Notes under the pieces: generated by a model
What the model saw: the letters and a program-made list of their open reading frames with translations, nothing else
Database searches by the model: none
Told to the model about the DNA's origin: nothing
Assembly: GCF_947255005.1 (NCBI RefSeq)
Contig: NZ_CAMYFI010000009.1
Location: 1 to 63,781 of the forward strand
Length of the DNA: 63,781 bases
DNA from: an uncultured Tessaracoccus sp.
Lineage (GTDB): Bacteria; Actinomycetota; Actinomycetes; Propionibacteriales; Propionibacteriaceae
Direction: 5' to 3'
Position numbers and translations under genes: made by a program
Shown: positions 32,167-40,873 of the stretch, piece after piece
Layout: each line of letters starts with the position of its first letter
How positions within the stretch are numbered: the first letter of the stretch is position 1

Positions 32167-33428
32167 TGGTCGGGACGAGGGAGGCTGCGAAAGTCACTGG
32201 TGAGGGCGAGGGTGAGTGCCCCGCACAGCATGGCCGCGACGAACACTGTGATGGTGAAGCCATAGCCCATGGTGTCGAGTCCGACGCCGGCAATGAGTGG
32301 CGCGAACGGGATGAACATTGAATTGAGGAGTCCGGCAGCTGAGCTGATGGCCCCCAGTTGATCGTCGGGGATCTGGGAGATTGCCCATCCCGAAGCGGCG
32401 GAATTAAAGACTGGTAGTGCGATCGCGGCGCCTGCGACAACGATGAGAATGCCAGCGAAGCTGCGCACTGCGACGAGCAGCACCAGAACCGAACAAGCAC
32501 ATCCGATCGCAATGATGCAGAGGACACCGGTAGGGAATCGCTTCACAATGTTTCCGGCCAGCACCGAGCCCAGGATCATGCCGATAGCCAACGCCGTAGA
32601 AACTAGGCCAATTCGAGCCTGGTTCTCGCCCGAGACGGCAAGATGTAGCACAACGGTCTGGAGACTTCCCGCAGCAGCAAGTGACAACACCGCCGCGATA
32701 ACGAGCACGACCGTGATCGTGCGCCGCTCCATGAGCCAGTCGTAGCTTTGCTTGAGCTGTCCAAGCGGTGACCCATGCGGTTTGCCGTCGAGGGTGGGTT
32801 TGAGGTCGGCTTTGATCGCGCGAACGCATCCCCAAGCCAGGGCATGTCCGATGGCCTGAACTGCGTACGGTGCCCAGAGTGTAAGCGCCACGAGCGATCC
32901 GCCAACGGGCCCGGAGATGAGTCGCAGGGCGCCGTCTCGAGCTTCGTTTGCGGCCAGTGCCTGGGGGAGCTGCGATGACGGAACCAGGCGCCGCAATGCT
33001 GGCGTAGAGACTGATCCGAAGATGCCTGCACGTATTCCCGCCAATACGCCGAGTGCGGCCAAAACGGCAGGGGAGAGCAGGTTCGAGAAGAAGAGCACAA
33101 TCCCTGTGAGCCATAGCACTGTGCCGTATCGGTGACCTATCAGGAGTAATTGTTTGCGGTCGTATCTGTCGGCCAGTAGGCCGCCAGGAAGCATGCAGAC
33201 AGTTGCAGCGAGTGCGGTCGCGGCAGCGATGCCGCCCGAGATGCTCAGTGATCCTGTGACGGCGAGAGCGATGAGTGGGGCTGCGAAGCTGTTGATCGCA
33301 GCGCCGGCATCGGCTGCGACGTCTGAGACAAACCACTTGAGGTACTCAGGATTCTTACGAAGGGCAACGACGGTGGCGTCGTCGGCGCCAGTGTCGTCGG
33401 AAATGGCAGTGGAGTTGGAACTCGTCAT
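32142..33428 (-). CDS. MFS efflux transporter
   Basis: 428 residues with 12 hydrophobic segments. The MFS loop 2-3 signature appears as GGLLADRYDRKQLLLIGHRYG. The arrangement LRRLVPSSQLPQALAANEARDGALRLISGPVGGSL resembles drug/macrolide exporters of the MefA-like (enterobactin exporter) group. It is divergent from an ArsR-type regulator, with three TTGCGCAA-type sites between, so it is probably derepressed by its substrate. Start at 33428 (MTSSNSTA) is preferred to 33479, which lies in the operators. It has a different base composition from its neighbours. Confidence 0.9.
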   Translation of the reverse strand: MTSSNSTAISDDTGADDATVVALRKNPEYLKWFVSDVAADAGAAINSFAAPLIALAVTGSLSISGGIAAATALAATVCMLPGGLLADRYDRKQLLLIGHRYGTVLWLTGIVLFFSNLLSPAVLAALGVLAGIRAGIFGSVSTPALRRLVPSSQLPQALAANEARDGALRLISGPVGGSLVALTLWAPYAVQAIGHALAWGCVRAIKADLKPTLDGKPHGSPLGQLKQSYDWLMERRTITVVLVIAAVLSLAAAGSLQTVVLHLAVSGENQARIGLVSTALAIGMILGSVLAGNIVKRFPTGVLCIIAIGCACSVLVLLVAVRSFAGILIVVAGAAIALPVFNSAASGWAISQIPDDQLGAISSAAGLLNSMFIPFAPLIAGVGLDTMGYGFTITVFVAAMLCGALTLALTSDFRSLPRPDQWQHHANA

Positions 33429-33444
33429 GCAACGGAAGACTACA

Positions 33445-33479
33445 TGCGCAACGTTTCTTGCGCAATATAAGTTGCGCAA
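33445..33479. promoter_or_regulatory. Three TTGCGCAA-type operator sites
   Basis: TGCGCAAC at 33445-33452 and the perfect palindrome TTGCGCAA at 33458-33465 and 33472-33479 are spaced 14 bases apart, in the 73-bp gap between the divergent MFS and ArsR-type genes. The array covers both putative promoters. The neighbouring regulator is the obvious ligand. Confidence 0.65.
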
Positions 33480-33501
33480 ATAATGTGGCTAGACTATTCG
33501 C

Positions 33502-34095
33502 ATGGCAACCGATCCGTCACGTGTATTGAAGGCAATCGCCAGCCCAGTGCGAATGCAGATCCTGCAGGAACTCGGTTTCCGAGATGGCCGAGCAAGGGTG
33601 ACGGACGTCGCAGATGCGCTTGGGGTCGCGCCAAACTCGATTTCGTACCACATGGGGGAGCTTGCAAAGGCGGGCGTGGTGGAAAAGGTCGAAACCCCGG
33701 GTAACCGGGATGCGCGCGAAACTTGGTATAGCATCTGCGGCGGAGGCGTCGCCCTGGACTTTGAGCATCCGGAAGGCGAGGCGCAGCTTCCCTCGTTGGT
33801 TGATTCGCTCTACGAGGCGAAGTCGAATTCGAGCGTTGTTGCCCGCTATCGACGCGCCGCCGTCGAGGCTGAGCATGTGCCGGAGGAGCGTCTATTGGGG
33901 GCTACGAATGTCCTTCGATTAACCCCAGAAGAACAAGAGGAGTTCTACGCGTCGATTCGCAGTCTGGTTGCGCAGGTACGCCAGTCATCAGAACGTAATC
34001 AAGCAGATCTGCGGGCGGGTGTCTCGTCGAGCGACGACACCAGCCAGGTATTTTTCGATCTCAACGTGTTCCCCGTGGTTGACCCTAGTTCGTGA
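33502..34095 (+). CDS. ArsR-type winged-helix transcriptional regulator
   Basis: 197 residues. The N-terminal winged helix (about 8-90) reads VLKAIASPVRMQILQELGF, VTDVADALGVAPNSISYHMGELAKAGVVEKVE. The C-terminal half (about 100-197) is a helical region with acidic and Gln-rich segments, longer than classical metal-sensing ArsR proteins and without a Cys metal site. It likely represses the divergent MFS pump and itself through the TTGCGCAA sites. Confidence 0.85.
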   Translation: MATDPSRVLKAIASPVRMQILQELGFRDGRARVTDVADALGVAPNSISYHMGELAKAGVVEKVETPGNRDARETWYSICGGGVALDFEHPEGEAQLPSLVDSLYEAKSNSSVVARYRRAAVEAEHVPEERLLGATNVLRLTPEEQEEFYASIRSLVAQVRQSSERNQADLRAGVSSSDDTSQVFFDLNVFPVVDPSS

Positions 34096-34124
34096 ACTGC
34101 GACGTGCGTTGGTCCCTCAGAAGT

Positions 34125-34176
34125 CACAATCTGTGAGATTTGTTTCGGTTCTCCGCAACAGATCTCACAGTTTGTG
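34125..34176. repeat. Inverted repeat with TGTGAGAT...ATCTCACA core, copy 1
   Basis: CACAATCTGTGAGATTTGT at 34125-34143 pairs with ACAGATCTCACAGTTTGTG at 34158-34176 with two mismatches. The loop contains TTCGG and CTCCG. It lies between convergent gene ends (34095 and 34228), where it could stop transcription from both sides. The core recurs at 46296-46337, also between convergent ends. Confidence 0.65.
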
Positions 34177-34227
34177 GTCGTTGCCAGCGCAGGGGGCAAC
34201 GGTGAACCCTTCCGCCTGCTGGGCAGC

Positions 34228-36237
34228 TCACACCCGGCTCCACAGCGGCGTCTTGAGCTCGCGGTAGTCGTCGACCGGGTCGAAGCACTGCGTGCCCCGG
34301 CACACCCAGACCCCGCGCTCACTGCGCCCTTCGAGATGGTTTCCCCAGCCTGGGGTACCCGACGGAGCCGTCAGCACCGCTGACCCCGCGGGTGCCAGTC
34401 GCCATGCAGCGCGGGCGAGTTCGTCGAACGGGTCGTCGCTCACGACGGTGGCTACGGCAGGCTTCAAACCGCGGCGGGCCTCGTCGGAGATGAGGAGGTC
34501 TTGCAGCGCGGCCCCGGCAAAGGCGGGGTTCTCGGCGACGGTGCCCCACGTGGTGCGGGCGGCGAGATTGGCGCGTTCGACGAAGTCAGGACGCTCTGCG
34601 AGCAATCCGACGTGGCGCAGCGCCGCGATCATCGCGCTCGTGCCCGACGGGGTGACGTTGTCGGTCACCGACCGGGCGCGACGAAACAGCCCGGCGTCCA
34701 CCGCGTCGTAGAAGCCTCCGTCGTCGGCTGCGAACCGCTCCAGTCCGGCCTCCAGCAGCTGCACCGCGTGGTCCAGCCACGCGCGCTCCCCCGTCGCTCC
34801 GGCGAGCATCGAGAACGCCTCGGCCACCGCGCCGTAGTCCTCGGCGCCGCCATCAGCCGAGGACGCCTCGCCAGCGTACGACGACCGCCTGAGCCCACCG
34901 TGGACGAGGTGCACCCGCACCAGATACTCCGCGGCGCGGCGCGCCAGCTGCAGCCACTCGGGCTCGTTGAACACCAGCGCCGCCCAGATGAGCGACGAGA
35001 TCGTCCACCCGTTCCAGGACGCGACGATGAGGTGGTCGGTGGCGGGCCTGAAGCGCTGTTCACGCTCGGCGAGCAGCGCGTCACACACCTTCTGCAGCCG
35101 GTCGAACTGCGGACGCCCGCGCAGCTGCAGCGTCGAAAGCCCGTGCTCGAAGGTGCCCTGCGTGGTGACGTGGAACACGTCGGCGGCCCAGTTGCCGTCG
35201 TCCTCACCGAGCGCGTCGACGAGCAGATCCGGGTTCCAGAGGTAGAAGATGCCCTCGTGCACCGAGCTGCGGATGTCCGACGAGTCGGCGTCGAGCCCCG
35301 CGACGAAAGCGCCGTCGTCGGTGGTCATCTCGCGGGCGAGGAACTCGACGATGCCGTACGCGGTGCGCTCGAGCAGTGCGCGCAGGCCCGCGTCGTGGTC
35401 GGCGGTGCGACGCCATCCGCGCACGTAGGCGCCCAGCAGCAGCGCGTTGTCATACAGCATTTTCTCGAAGTGCGGCACCACCCAGCCGGCGTCGACGGAA
35501 TACCGGTGGAAGCCGCCGCCCACCTGGTCGTGGATGCCGCCTCGAGCCATGGCTTCCAGGGTGCGCTGCGCGAGCTCGAGCGATCGTCGATCTCCCTTCA
35601 CGAGCAATGCGTCGATGAGCGTGGGCGCGGGGAACTTCGGCGCACCACCGAAGCCACCATGGACGTGATCGAAGGCAGCTTCGATGGCGTCGATGGCCTC
35701 GCGGAGATCCGGGGCGTCGTCGGCCACCTCGACGGTGATGCGCTCCAGCTGTTTCGCGATGTACTCACCCGTCGACGTGAGCTGGTCGCGCTGCGTCTTC
35801 CAGCTCTGCACCATCGCGGTGAGCACCTGCGTAAACGACGGCTGCCCAGGCGCGGGTTCCGCCGGGAAATAGGTGCCGGAGAAGAACGGGAGCCCGTCGG
35901 GGGTGAGGAACAGCGTCATGGGCCACCCGCCCGCGCCGCCGTTCATGGCTTGGGTGACCGTCATGAACACGGCATCGATGTCGGGGAGCTGCTGCCTATC
36001 GACTTTCACCGGCACAAAGTGGTGGTTGATGATCTTCGCGGTCTCCACGTCGTCGAACGATTCTTCGCTCATCACGTGGCACCAGTGGCACGACGCGTAT
36101 CCGATGGACAACAGGATGGGCACGTCGCGACGAGCCGCCTCGGCCAGGGCTTCGTCGCCCCATTCCCACCAGTCGACCGGCTGCCCGGAGTGGAGGCGGA
36201 GGTAGTCGCTGGCGGATTCTGCGAGACGGTTCACCAT
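34228..36237 (-). CDS. Thioredoxin domain-containing protein (DUF255, YyaL/SSP411-like)
   Basis: 669 residues. N-terminal thioredoxin-like domain (about 1-165) with the CxxC-type YASCHWCHVMSEESFDD, then a six-hairpin glycosidase-like helical domain (GGIHDQVGGGFHRYSVDAGWVVPHFEKMLYDNALLLGAY). It resembles SPATA20/YyaL and mycobacterial Rv1084. Often annotated as a cellobiose epimerase-like thioredoxin protein; the real function is unknown. Start at 36237 (MVNRLAESAS) by homology; an upstream in-frame start at 36291 adds 18 weak residues. Confidence 0.92.
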   Translation of the reverse strand: MVNRLAESASDYLRLHSGQPVDWWEWGDEALAEAARRDVPILLSIGYASCHWCHVMSEESFDDVETAKIINHHFVPVKVDRQQLPDIDAVFMTVTQAMNGGAGGWPMTLFLTPDGLPFFSGTYFPAEPAPGQPSFTQVLTAMVQSWKTQRDQLTSTGEYIAKQLERITVEVADDAPDLREAIDAIEAAFDHVHGGFGGAPKFPAPTLIDALLVKGDRRSLELAQRTLEAMARGGIHDQVGGGFHRYSVDAGWVVPHFEKMLYDNALLLGAYVRGWRRTADHDAGLRALLERTAYGIVEFLAREMTTDDGAFVAGLDADSSDIRSSVHEGIFYLWNPDLLVDALGEDDGNWAADVFHVTTQGTFEHGLSTLQLRGRPQFDRLQKVCDALLAEREQRFRPATDHLIVASWNGWTISSLIWAALVFNEPEWLQLARRAAEYLVRVHLVHGGLRRSSYAGEASSADGGAEDYGAVAEAFSMLAGATGERAWLDHAVQLLEAGLERFAADDGGFYDAVDAGLFRRARSVTDNVTPSGTSAMIAALRHVGLLAERPDFVERANLAARTTWGTVAENPAFAGAALQDLLISDEARRGLKPAVATVVSDDPFDELARAAWRLAPAGSAVLTAPSGTPGWGNHLEGRSERGVWVCRGTQCFDPVDDYRELKTPLWSRV

Positions 36238-36294
36238 GCACGCAAGGCTAGCGGTGGCGAACGAGTGGCGCCGCGACATGCAAGGCGGCACATG

Positions 36295-38235
36295 TCAATT
36301 GCCGGTGTCGGGAAGTCCCGGACGCTGGGTGGGCGCGCAACGCGTGCCCTCCTTGCCGGGCTGCTCCGGTTCGGGCTTCGTCGGCAGCGGCACCACCTCG
36401 TTCGGAACCAGCGTGACCTTGTCGAACAGCGTCACCTTCTGGAGCGTCGCACCGACGGGAGCCCGCCAGCTCGACAGTTCACCGGTGCCGGAATCGAAGA
36501 TCTGGAACGCCATTTGGAAGTTGTCCGACAGGTACGGCATCGGGTCGCCCTCTGTGAACGACTCCGGTGCGAGGTTGGGCACCTCGGGTTGGAGACCGCC
36601 GGGGTTATCGAACACGGGATAGTTCTCCGACTTCCACGGTGCATCCGGCACATGTCGCCGCTTGCCGTTGCGAGTCGTATAGGCACCGTAGGTGTTGCCC
36701 GTATTGGATCCTTCCATGTAATGCGTGACCCCATTGGCCGCGGTGAAGCGGTTCCACAAGTGGGAGTGACCGTTCAGCACGAGCTGCACGCCAGCATCTT
36801 CGAGCAACGGCGCAAGGTCCGTGACCAACGCATTGCGGGACTGCTCGTACTCGTAGCGCACACCGACGAGGTTGCCGCTCGCGTCGCGCTCCTCGATCCG
36901 CTCTGGATCGCTGAAGACCGGGTTCACGTTGTCACCAAGCCCGTGCGGACCCTCATGGAGCTGGACGATGGTGTAGGCGTAAGCCTTCCGCTCGGGCGAG
37001 AAGAGCTCAGCCTTCAGCCACTCGTACTGGGGGCTGCCTTTGGCCAGCGTCTCGAAAATGAAGTCGCCGTAGCCTTGCGCGAGCGGATCGTCCAAGTGCT
37101 GCGCCGCCTCTTGGTAGCGGCTGTTCGCCTTGCGCTCCGCAGGATCGGCATTGTTGTCGATCCAACGCCAGATGCGCGTCGAGTACAGCGTGATGATGCG
37201 GGTGTTGCCCACGGTCGTTGCGTACCACCGGCTGTGCCCCGAACCAGAGTCGGGGAGCGTGAAGACCTCTTCGTACGTGCGGGTGCTGAACGAGTTGTTC
37301 TCGATCCAACGCTCCTTGTCGGAATCCGAGAGCTTCAACCCGCGCGCCTCATACGCCTCCGTCGCCACCTCGCGCGGCACCGGCGCATTGAACGAAGTGT
37401 TCAATGCAGCCACACCGTCGATGCGCCCCTGCACCTCATGGTTGCCGATCGCCGGGAACATGGGCGTGTTCTGCACGATCGCAGCACCCTTCCCGACGAC
37501 GCCTCCACGGTCGACGCGGCTGGCGGTACCCTGCAGCACCCGGAAGAACGCTGAGCTGCGAGTGTCGTCGAACCATTCGGAAGCCCGATCGGGGATGTTC
37601 ACTAGATCGCCGGCGACGAGCACCGCGTCGAGCGCCCCCATCGTCTGCGCGGCGAGTTGGAGATTCGTCGCGGTGTTCTGCATCGCCTGATGATCGCTGG
37701 TGAGCATGATCCGCGCCCCGACCCCCGCAGGCAGCGCGGGTGCCAAGGTGTACACTGCGGAGAGGGCCACCTCCCCGTCCGACACGGACACGACCCGGTA
37801 CTTGTGCCGAGCGACGGTGAGACCTGCCACCTTCGCCTCGTGACGACGAATCACACGACGGACGATGCCCTCGCTTTCCGCTGGCGGGTTCTCGATCTGG
37901 GACTTGCTGTCCTCGGCGGTGCGGCTCAGCGTCGACGTGGTGGCCTTGACAGCCCACACACCGTCGGGCAGCTTGCCCACGTCGAAGGAGGAAGCCTTCA
38001 GGGAAGTCACACCGTCACCGACCAGCACCCAGTGCACACTCGCCGAGGGAAGCTCGGTGAACCAGACCACGCACACGGAATCTGCACCGGGGAGTTGGAG
38101 GAAGGGATCGGTGAGGAGCGAGACCGCCTCCGAGGTGCGTTCCTGGGTGTCCGCAAATCCGTACTGGGCAAGGGCGCCCACCGCGGTGGCGCCGAAGGTC
38201 ATGGCGAGGAGGTGTCGTCTGGAGATGCTCGTCAT
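36295..38235 (-). CDS. Secreted calcineurin-like metallophosphoesterase ending in LPDTGN
   Basis: 646 residues. The N-terminus SISRRHLLAMTFGATAVGALA has a twin-Arg motif and hydrophobic stretch. The catalytic metallophosphoesterase domain (about 180-560) shows VLVAGDLVN, PMFPAIGNHEVQGR and VQLVLNGHSHLWNR, the GD-x-GNH-GHxH motif set of purple acid phosphatase-like enzymes. An N-terminal Fn3/PAP-like part precedes it. The very C-terminus is RPGLPDTGN: a sortase-type motif with one residue after it and no anchor. It probably hydrolyses phosphoesters outside the cell. Confidence 0.9.
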   Translation of the reverse strand: MTSISRRHLLAMTFGATAVGALAQYGFADTQERTSEAVSLLTDPFLQLPGADSVCVVWFTELPSASVHWVLVGDGVTSLKASSFDVGKLPDGVWAVKATTSTLSRTAEDSKSQIENPPAESEGIVRRVIRRHEAKVAGLTVARHKYRVVSVSDGEVALSAVYTLAPALPAGVGARIMLTSDHQAMQNTATNLQLAAQTMGALDAVLVAGDLVNIPDRASEWFDDTRSSAFFRVLQGTASRVDRGGVVGKGAAIVQNTPMFPAIGNHEVQGRIDGVAALNTSFNAPVPREVATEAYEARGLKLSDSDKERWIENNSFSTRTYEEVFTLPDSGSGHSRWYATTVGNTRIITLYSTRIWRWIDNNADPAERKANSRYQEAAQHLDDPLAQGYGDFIFETLAKGSPQYEWLKAELFSPERKAYAYTIVQLHEGPHGLGDNVNPVFSDPERIEERDASGNLVGVRYEYEQSRNALVTDLAPLLEDAGVQLVLNGHSHLWNRFTAANGVTHYMEGSNTGNTYGAYTTRNGKRRHVPDAPWKSENYPVFDNPGGLQPEVPNLAPESFTEGDPMPYLSDNFQMAFQIFDSGTGELSSWRAPVGATLQKVTLFDKVTLVPNEVVPLPTKPEPEQPGKEGTRCAPTQRPGLPDTGN

Positions 38236-38582
38236 GTTGAGAACTCAAACAAAGACTGGTTACCCAGTGCTGACAGTTGCGTGAACTCTCGGGAAATGCA
38301 TCCTGCATACATTGCTCGCACGTCGGGCAGAAGATGCGGAGCAGGGCACCACCTCCGCAATTGGTGGTTGACGCGCTCGATTCTCTCCCGGCGCTCAGCC
38401 CGCCCGCTCACCGGCGCGCCCTCTGGCTCACGCCGCTGCATCCTGCCCTCGGCACGAAACCCAAGGCGCTGCGCTTGACCTTACTGCCAAGTGGGTATTG
38501 ATTCCCAAACCCTACCCACGTAGAGTCTGGGTCACGGCGGTGCTGGGGATAGCTCCAGCACCATGAACGAGACGAGGCGCTC
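38236..38582. other. Divergent intergenic region, 347 bp
   Basis: It separates the metallophosphoesterase gene from the secreted-protein gene at 38583 and must hold both promoters. I see no convincing gene, hairpin or repeat in it. A TTGACC at 38475-38480 might be a -35 element for the plus-strand gene, but the matching -10 is not clear. Confidence 0.3.
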
Positions 38583-39254
38583 ATGACGTTGTTTCGGAAG
38601 ACCATCAAAGTAGCCGTTGTCGTGATCGGGCTGATTTCGCTGGGGGTTGGAGACACCGCCAATGCGCAAACCCCATCCCAGGACTTGGTTTGTGCGGACC
38701 TTGCGCACAAGATGGAGAGTGACGCAGCCTTGGCCAACGACGTTTCGAAGGTCGTCACCGCATTGGAAGACGCCCACGCAACTCCGGACGAGGTGGCCAA
38801 GGCGATCATGAACACGCTCCCTCCCGAGAAGGCTAACAAGCTTGGAGTGCAGATCTCCATGGCAGTCAGTGAATCCGCTGTGTCAAGCACCCCCCAAGCA
38901 CTCATCCCGCCGCTGCAAGTCGCCTCGGTTTGTTTTCGACCCATCACTTTCTACGGGGAAGTCAACTGGGGTATTTCCAATCCCGGCGGCGGTTCGAATC
39001 TATTCTCCGTCCTGCCCGAAAGCAGCCCGAAACTCATCTGGGCCACAGGAAGCAACCAGCACATCGATGGCATTTACCGAAGGGCTTGGGGACGATGCAA
39101 CGCCATCAAGGTTCAGGACGGTGCGACCGTCACCGTTACTTCGGCCACTGGCCCGATGACTGTCTGCATCAACGCCGCCATGTACTTGACGGGCAGCCGC
39201 GTCTTCGCAATCAATAGCTGCAGGGATTCGTATTTCCCCGATGCTCCCCTCTGA
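38583..39254 (+). CDS. Secreted hypothetical protein
   Basis: 223 residues. The signal peptide (TIKVAVVVIGLISLGVGDTANAQ, cut after ANA) precedes a helical acidic segment (about 35-95; KMESDAALANDVSKVVTALEDAHATPDEV) and a beta-rich C-terminal part with four Cys (VASVCF, GRCNAI, TVCINA, NSCRDSYF) that could form two disulfides. No family recognised. Preceded by GACGAGGCG before the ATG. It overlaps the following membrane-protein gene by 14 bases. Confidence 0.7.
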   Translation: MTLFRKTIKVAVVVIGLISLGVGDTANAQTPSQDLVCADLAHKMESDAALANDVSKVVTALEDAHATPDEVAKAIMNTLPPEKANKLGVQISMAVSESAVSSTPQALIPPLQVASVCFRPITFYGEVNWGISNPGGGSNLFSVLPESSPKLIWATGSNQHIDGIYRRAWGRCNAIKVQDGATVTVTSATGPMTVCINAAMYLTGSRVFAINSCRDSYFPDAPL

Positions 39255-39849
39255 AGCCAAGAAGCCCCCCACCGAGCCACCGACACGGGGCCTGCTGACC
39301 CGGCCTCTGGGTGTGGCGTCGACGCTGATCGTGCTGCTCCTGCTCGTCGCGGTGTGGGCTCCACTGCCTTGGCAAACGTACGCTGCGGACCAGCTCGCGG
39401 TGAGGGTCGCGCTCTTGCTCTGGGTCATGGGATTGGGCACGATCCTGACGTGGAGCCTCGTGCGTCACCGCTGTGGCGCGCGGGAGTGGATCGTCGCGGG
39501 CGGTATCGGCCTCGTCCTCGGCGCTGCACAGACGATGCTCTCCCCCAACGCGGTTCCCGGCTGGCCGAGCGCGGTGGAAGGCGCGCTGCCGCCTGTGCTG
39601 TACACGCTCCTGCCGCTGCTGCTGATGGCCAGCCTTCGAGTCTCGACGCACTCCGCGCCGCAGGCGATCGTCGCACTGGTGCTCGCCCTGCTCGGCGGGC
39701 TGTTCCTCGCCATCCCGTTCGGCATGCTGCTGGCCGGCACGAGCAGCGGGGCCGATGTCGTCGACGGCTCGCTGCTGCGCCCCGCGCTACTGGGCACGGC
39801 CCTCTTCGGGGCAGCCTGCTTGATGTGCCGTGCGAGACTGGAGTCATGA
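39241..39849 (+). CDS. Hypothetical membrane protein
   Basis: 202 residues with five hydrophobic segments: STLIVLLLLVAVWAPLPW, LAVRVALLLWVMGLGTIL, WIVAGGIGLVLGAAQ, VLYTLLPLLLMASL and AIVALVLALLGGLFLAIPFGMLLAG, then ALLGTALFGAACLMC. It looks like a six-helix bundle, somewhat CPBP/CAAX-protease-like in hydrophobicity, but no catalytic motif is seen. It overlaps the next gene, a rhomboid protease, by ATGA, so the two probably act together. Confidence 0.7.
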   Translation: MLPSEAKKPPTEPPTRGLLTRPLGVASTLIVLLLLVAVWAPLPWQTYAADQLAVRVALLLWVMGLGTILTWSLVRHRCGAREWIVAGGIGLVLGAAQTMLSPNAVPGWPSAVEGALPPVLYTLLPLLLMASLRVSTHSAPQAIVALVLALLGGLFLAIPFGMLLAGTSSGADVVDGSLLRPALLGTALFGAACLMCRARLES

Positions 39850-40451
39850 GCACGCCACAGACCACCATGCAGCCCACACTCGCACAGGCCACCGTGGTCA
39901 ACGGCGGGCTCGTCGCCGGCATGTGGGGGCTCGAAGTCGTCGACTACGCCACGCTCCACAGCCTCGACCAGTTCGGCATCACGCCGCGCAACTTCGGCGA
40001 CTTCTTCGACATCTTCCTCGCGCCCTGGCTGCACTTCGGCTGGGCGCACCTGATCTCCAACTCGGTGCCATTCCTCGTGCTGGGCACGCTCATCTACATC
40101 TCCGGCAGGGCCGAGTATCTGAAGACGCTGTTCGTGACGATCGTCGTCTCAGGGCTCACGGTGTGGCTGTTGTCCCCAACGGGCACCAACACCGCCGGAG
40201 CGTCCGGGGTGGTCTTCGGATTCCTCACCTACCTGCTGGTGCGCGGCTTCTTCACGAAGAAGATTGGGCAGATCCTGCTTGCAGTGTTGGTGTTCCTGCT
40301 CTACGGCGGCGTGCTCTGGGGTGTGCTGCCCACCGCCGCTGGCATCTCCTGGCAAGCCCACCTGGGCGGCGCCGGGGGCGGTCTGCTCTCCGCGTGGCTC
40401 ATGCACGGCGGAAACACGCAACCAGCCCGCAGCACGGGGGCTCAGCGATGA
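39846..40451 (+). CDS. Rhomboid family intramembrane serine protease
   Basis: 201 residues with six membrane helices. The active-site Ser is in TAGASGVVFGFLTYLL (GxSG) and the His in SWQAHLGGAGGGLLSAWL, forming the rhomboid dyad. The L1 loop region FGWAHLISNSVPFLVLG carries the conserved His and Asn. It cuts single-pass membrane proteins within the bilayer. The ATG at 39846 gives the standard length; a much longer open frame upstream is out of family. Coupled to DUF4307 downstream. Confidence 0.92.
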   Translation: MSTPQTTMQPTLAQATVVNGGLVAGMWGLEVVDYATLHSLDQFGITPRNFGDFFDIFLAPWLHFGWAHLISNSVPFLVLGTLIYISGRAEYLKTLFVTIVVSGLTVWLLSPTGTNTAGASGVVFGFLTYLLVRGFFTKKIGQILLAVLVFLLYGGVLWGVLPTAAGISWQAHLGGAGGGLLSAWLMHGGNTQPARSTGAQR

Positions 40452-40849
40452 CCGTCGACGAGGAACGTATCGCGCGGCGCTACCCCAAGCGATCCGTGGG
40501 TGACTACCTTATCTACGGCGGGCTCGCCGTCGGTATTGGCGTCGCGATGGTGCTCACGGTGATCTCGGCGTGGCACCACTCCACCCCGCCGATCGAAGCG
40601 ATGGTGCGAAGCTTCACCGTCGACTCCCCCTCGCAGATCACCGTCGACTTGGTGGTGCAACGCTCCGACCCGTCCAAACCGGCGCAGTGCAAACTCGTCG
40701 CGCAAGCCGACTCCTATGAAGAGGTCGGGGAGACGACGGTGAACGTCCCCGCCGCCAGCGACAAGGTCAAGGGCTACACATTCACAGTGGCGACGGTGAA
40801 GGAGCCCGCTGCGGTCGACCAACGTGGGTGCACGATCGTCGGTGGATAG
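40448..40849 (+). CDS. DUF4307 domain-containing membrane protein
   Basis: 133 residues. A short cytoplasmic start with RRYPK, one membrane helix (LIYGGLAVGIGVAMVLTVISAW), then an extracytoplasmic beta domain (VDLVVQRSDPSKPAQCKLVAQADSYEEVGETTVNVP) with two Cys. This matches the actinobacterial DUF4307 family found next to greA (recalled mycobacterial Rv1081c). Function unknown. It overlaps the rhomboid stop by four bases. Confidence 0.88.
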   Translation: MTVDEERIARRYPKRSVGDYLIYGGLAVGIGVAMVLTVISAWHHSTPPIEAMVRSFTVDSPSQITVDLVVQRSDPSKPAQCKLVAQADSYEEVGETTVNVPAASDKVKGYTFTVATVKEPAAVDQRGCTIVGG

Positions 40850-40873
40850 ACCCGCAGGTGATAGGGTTGCGGA

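Noticed and set aside
34501..37554. A plus-strand open frame of about 1000 codons
   Set aside because: It is antisense to the DUF255 and metallophosphoesterase genes, has no recognisable domain, and its Arg/His/Val/Glu-rich composition is what the complement of GC-rich coding DNA gives.
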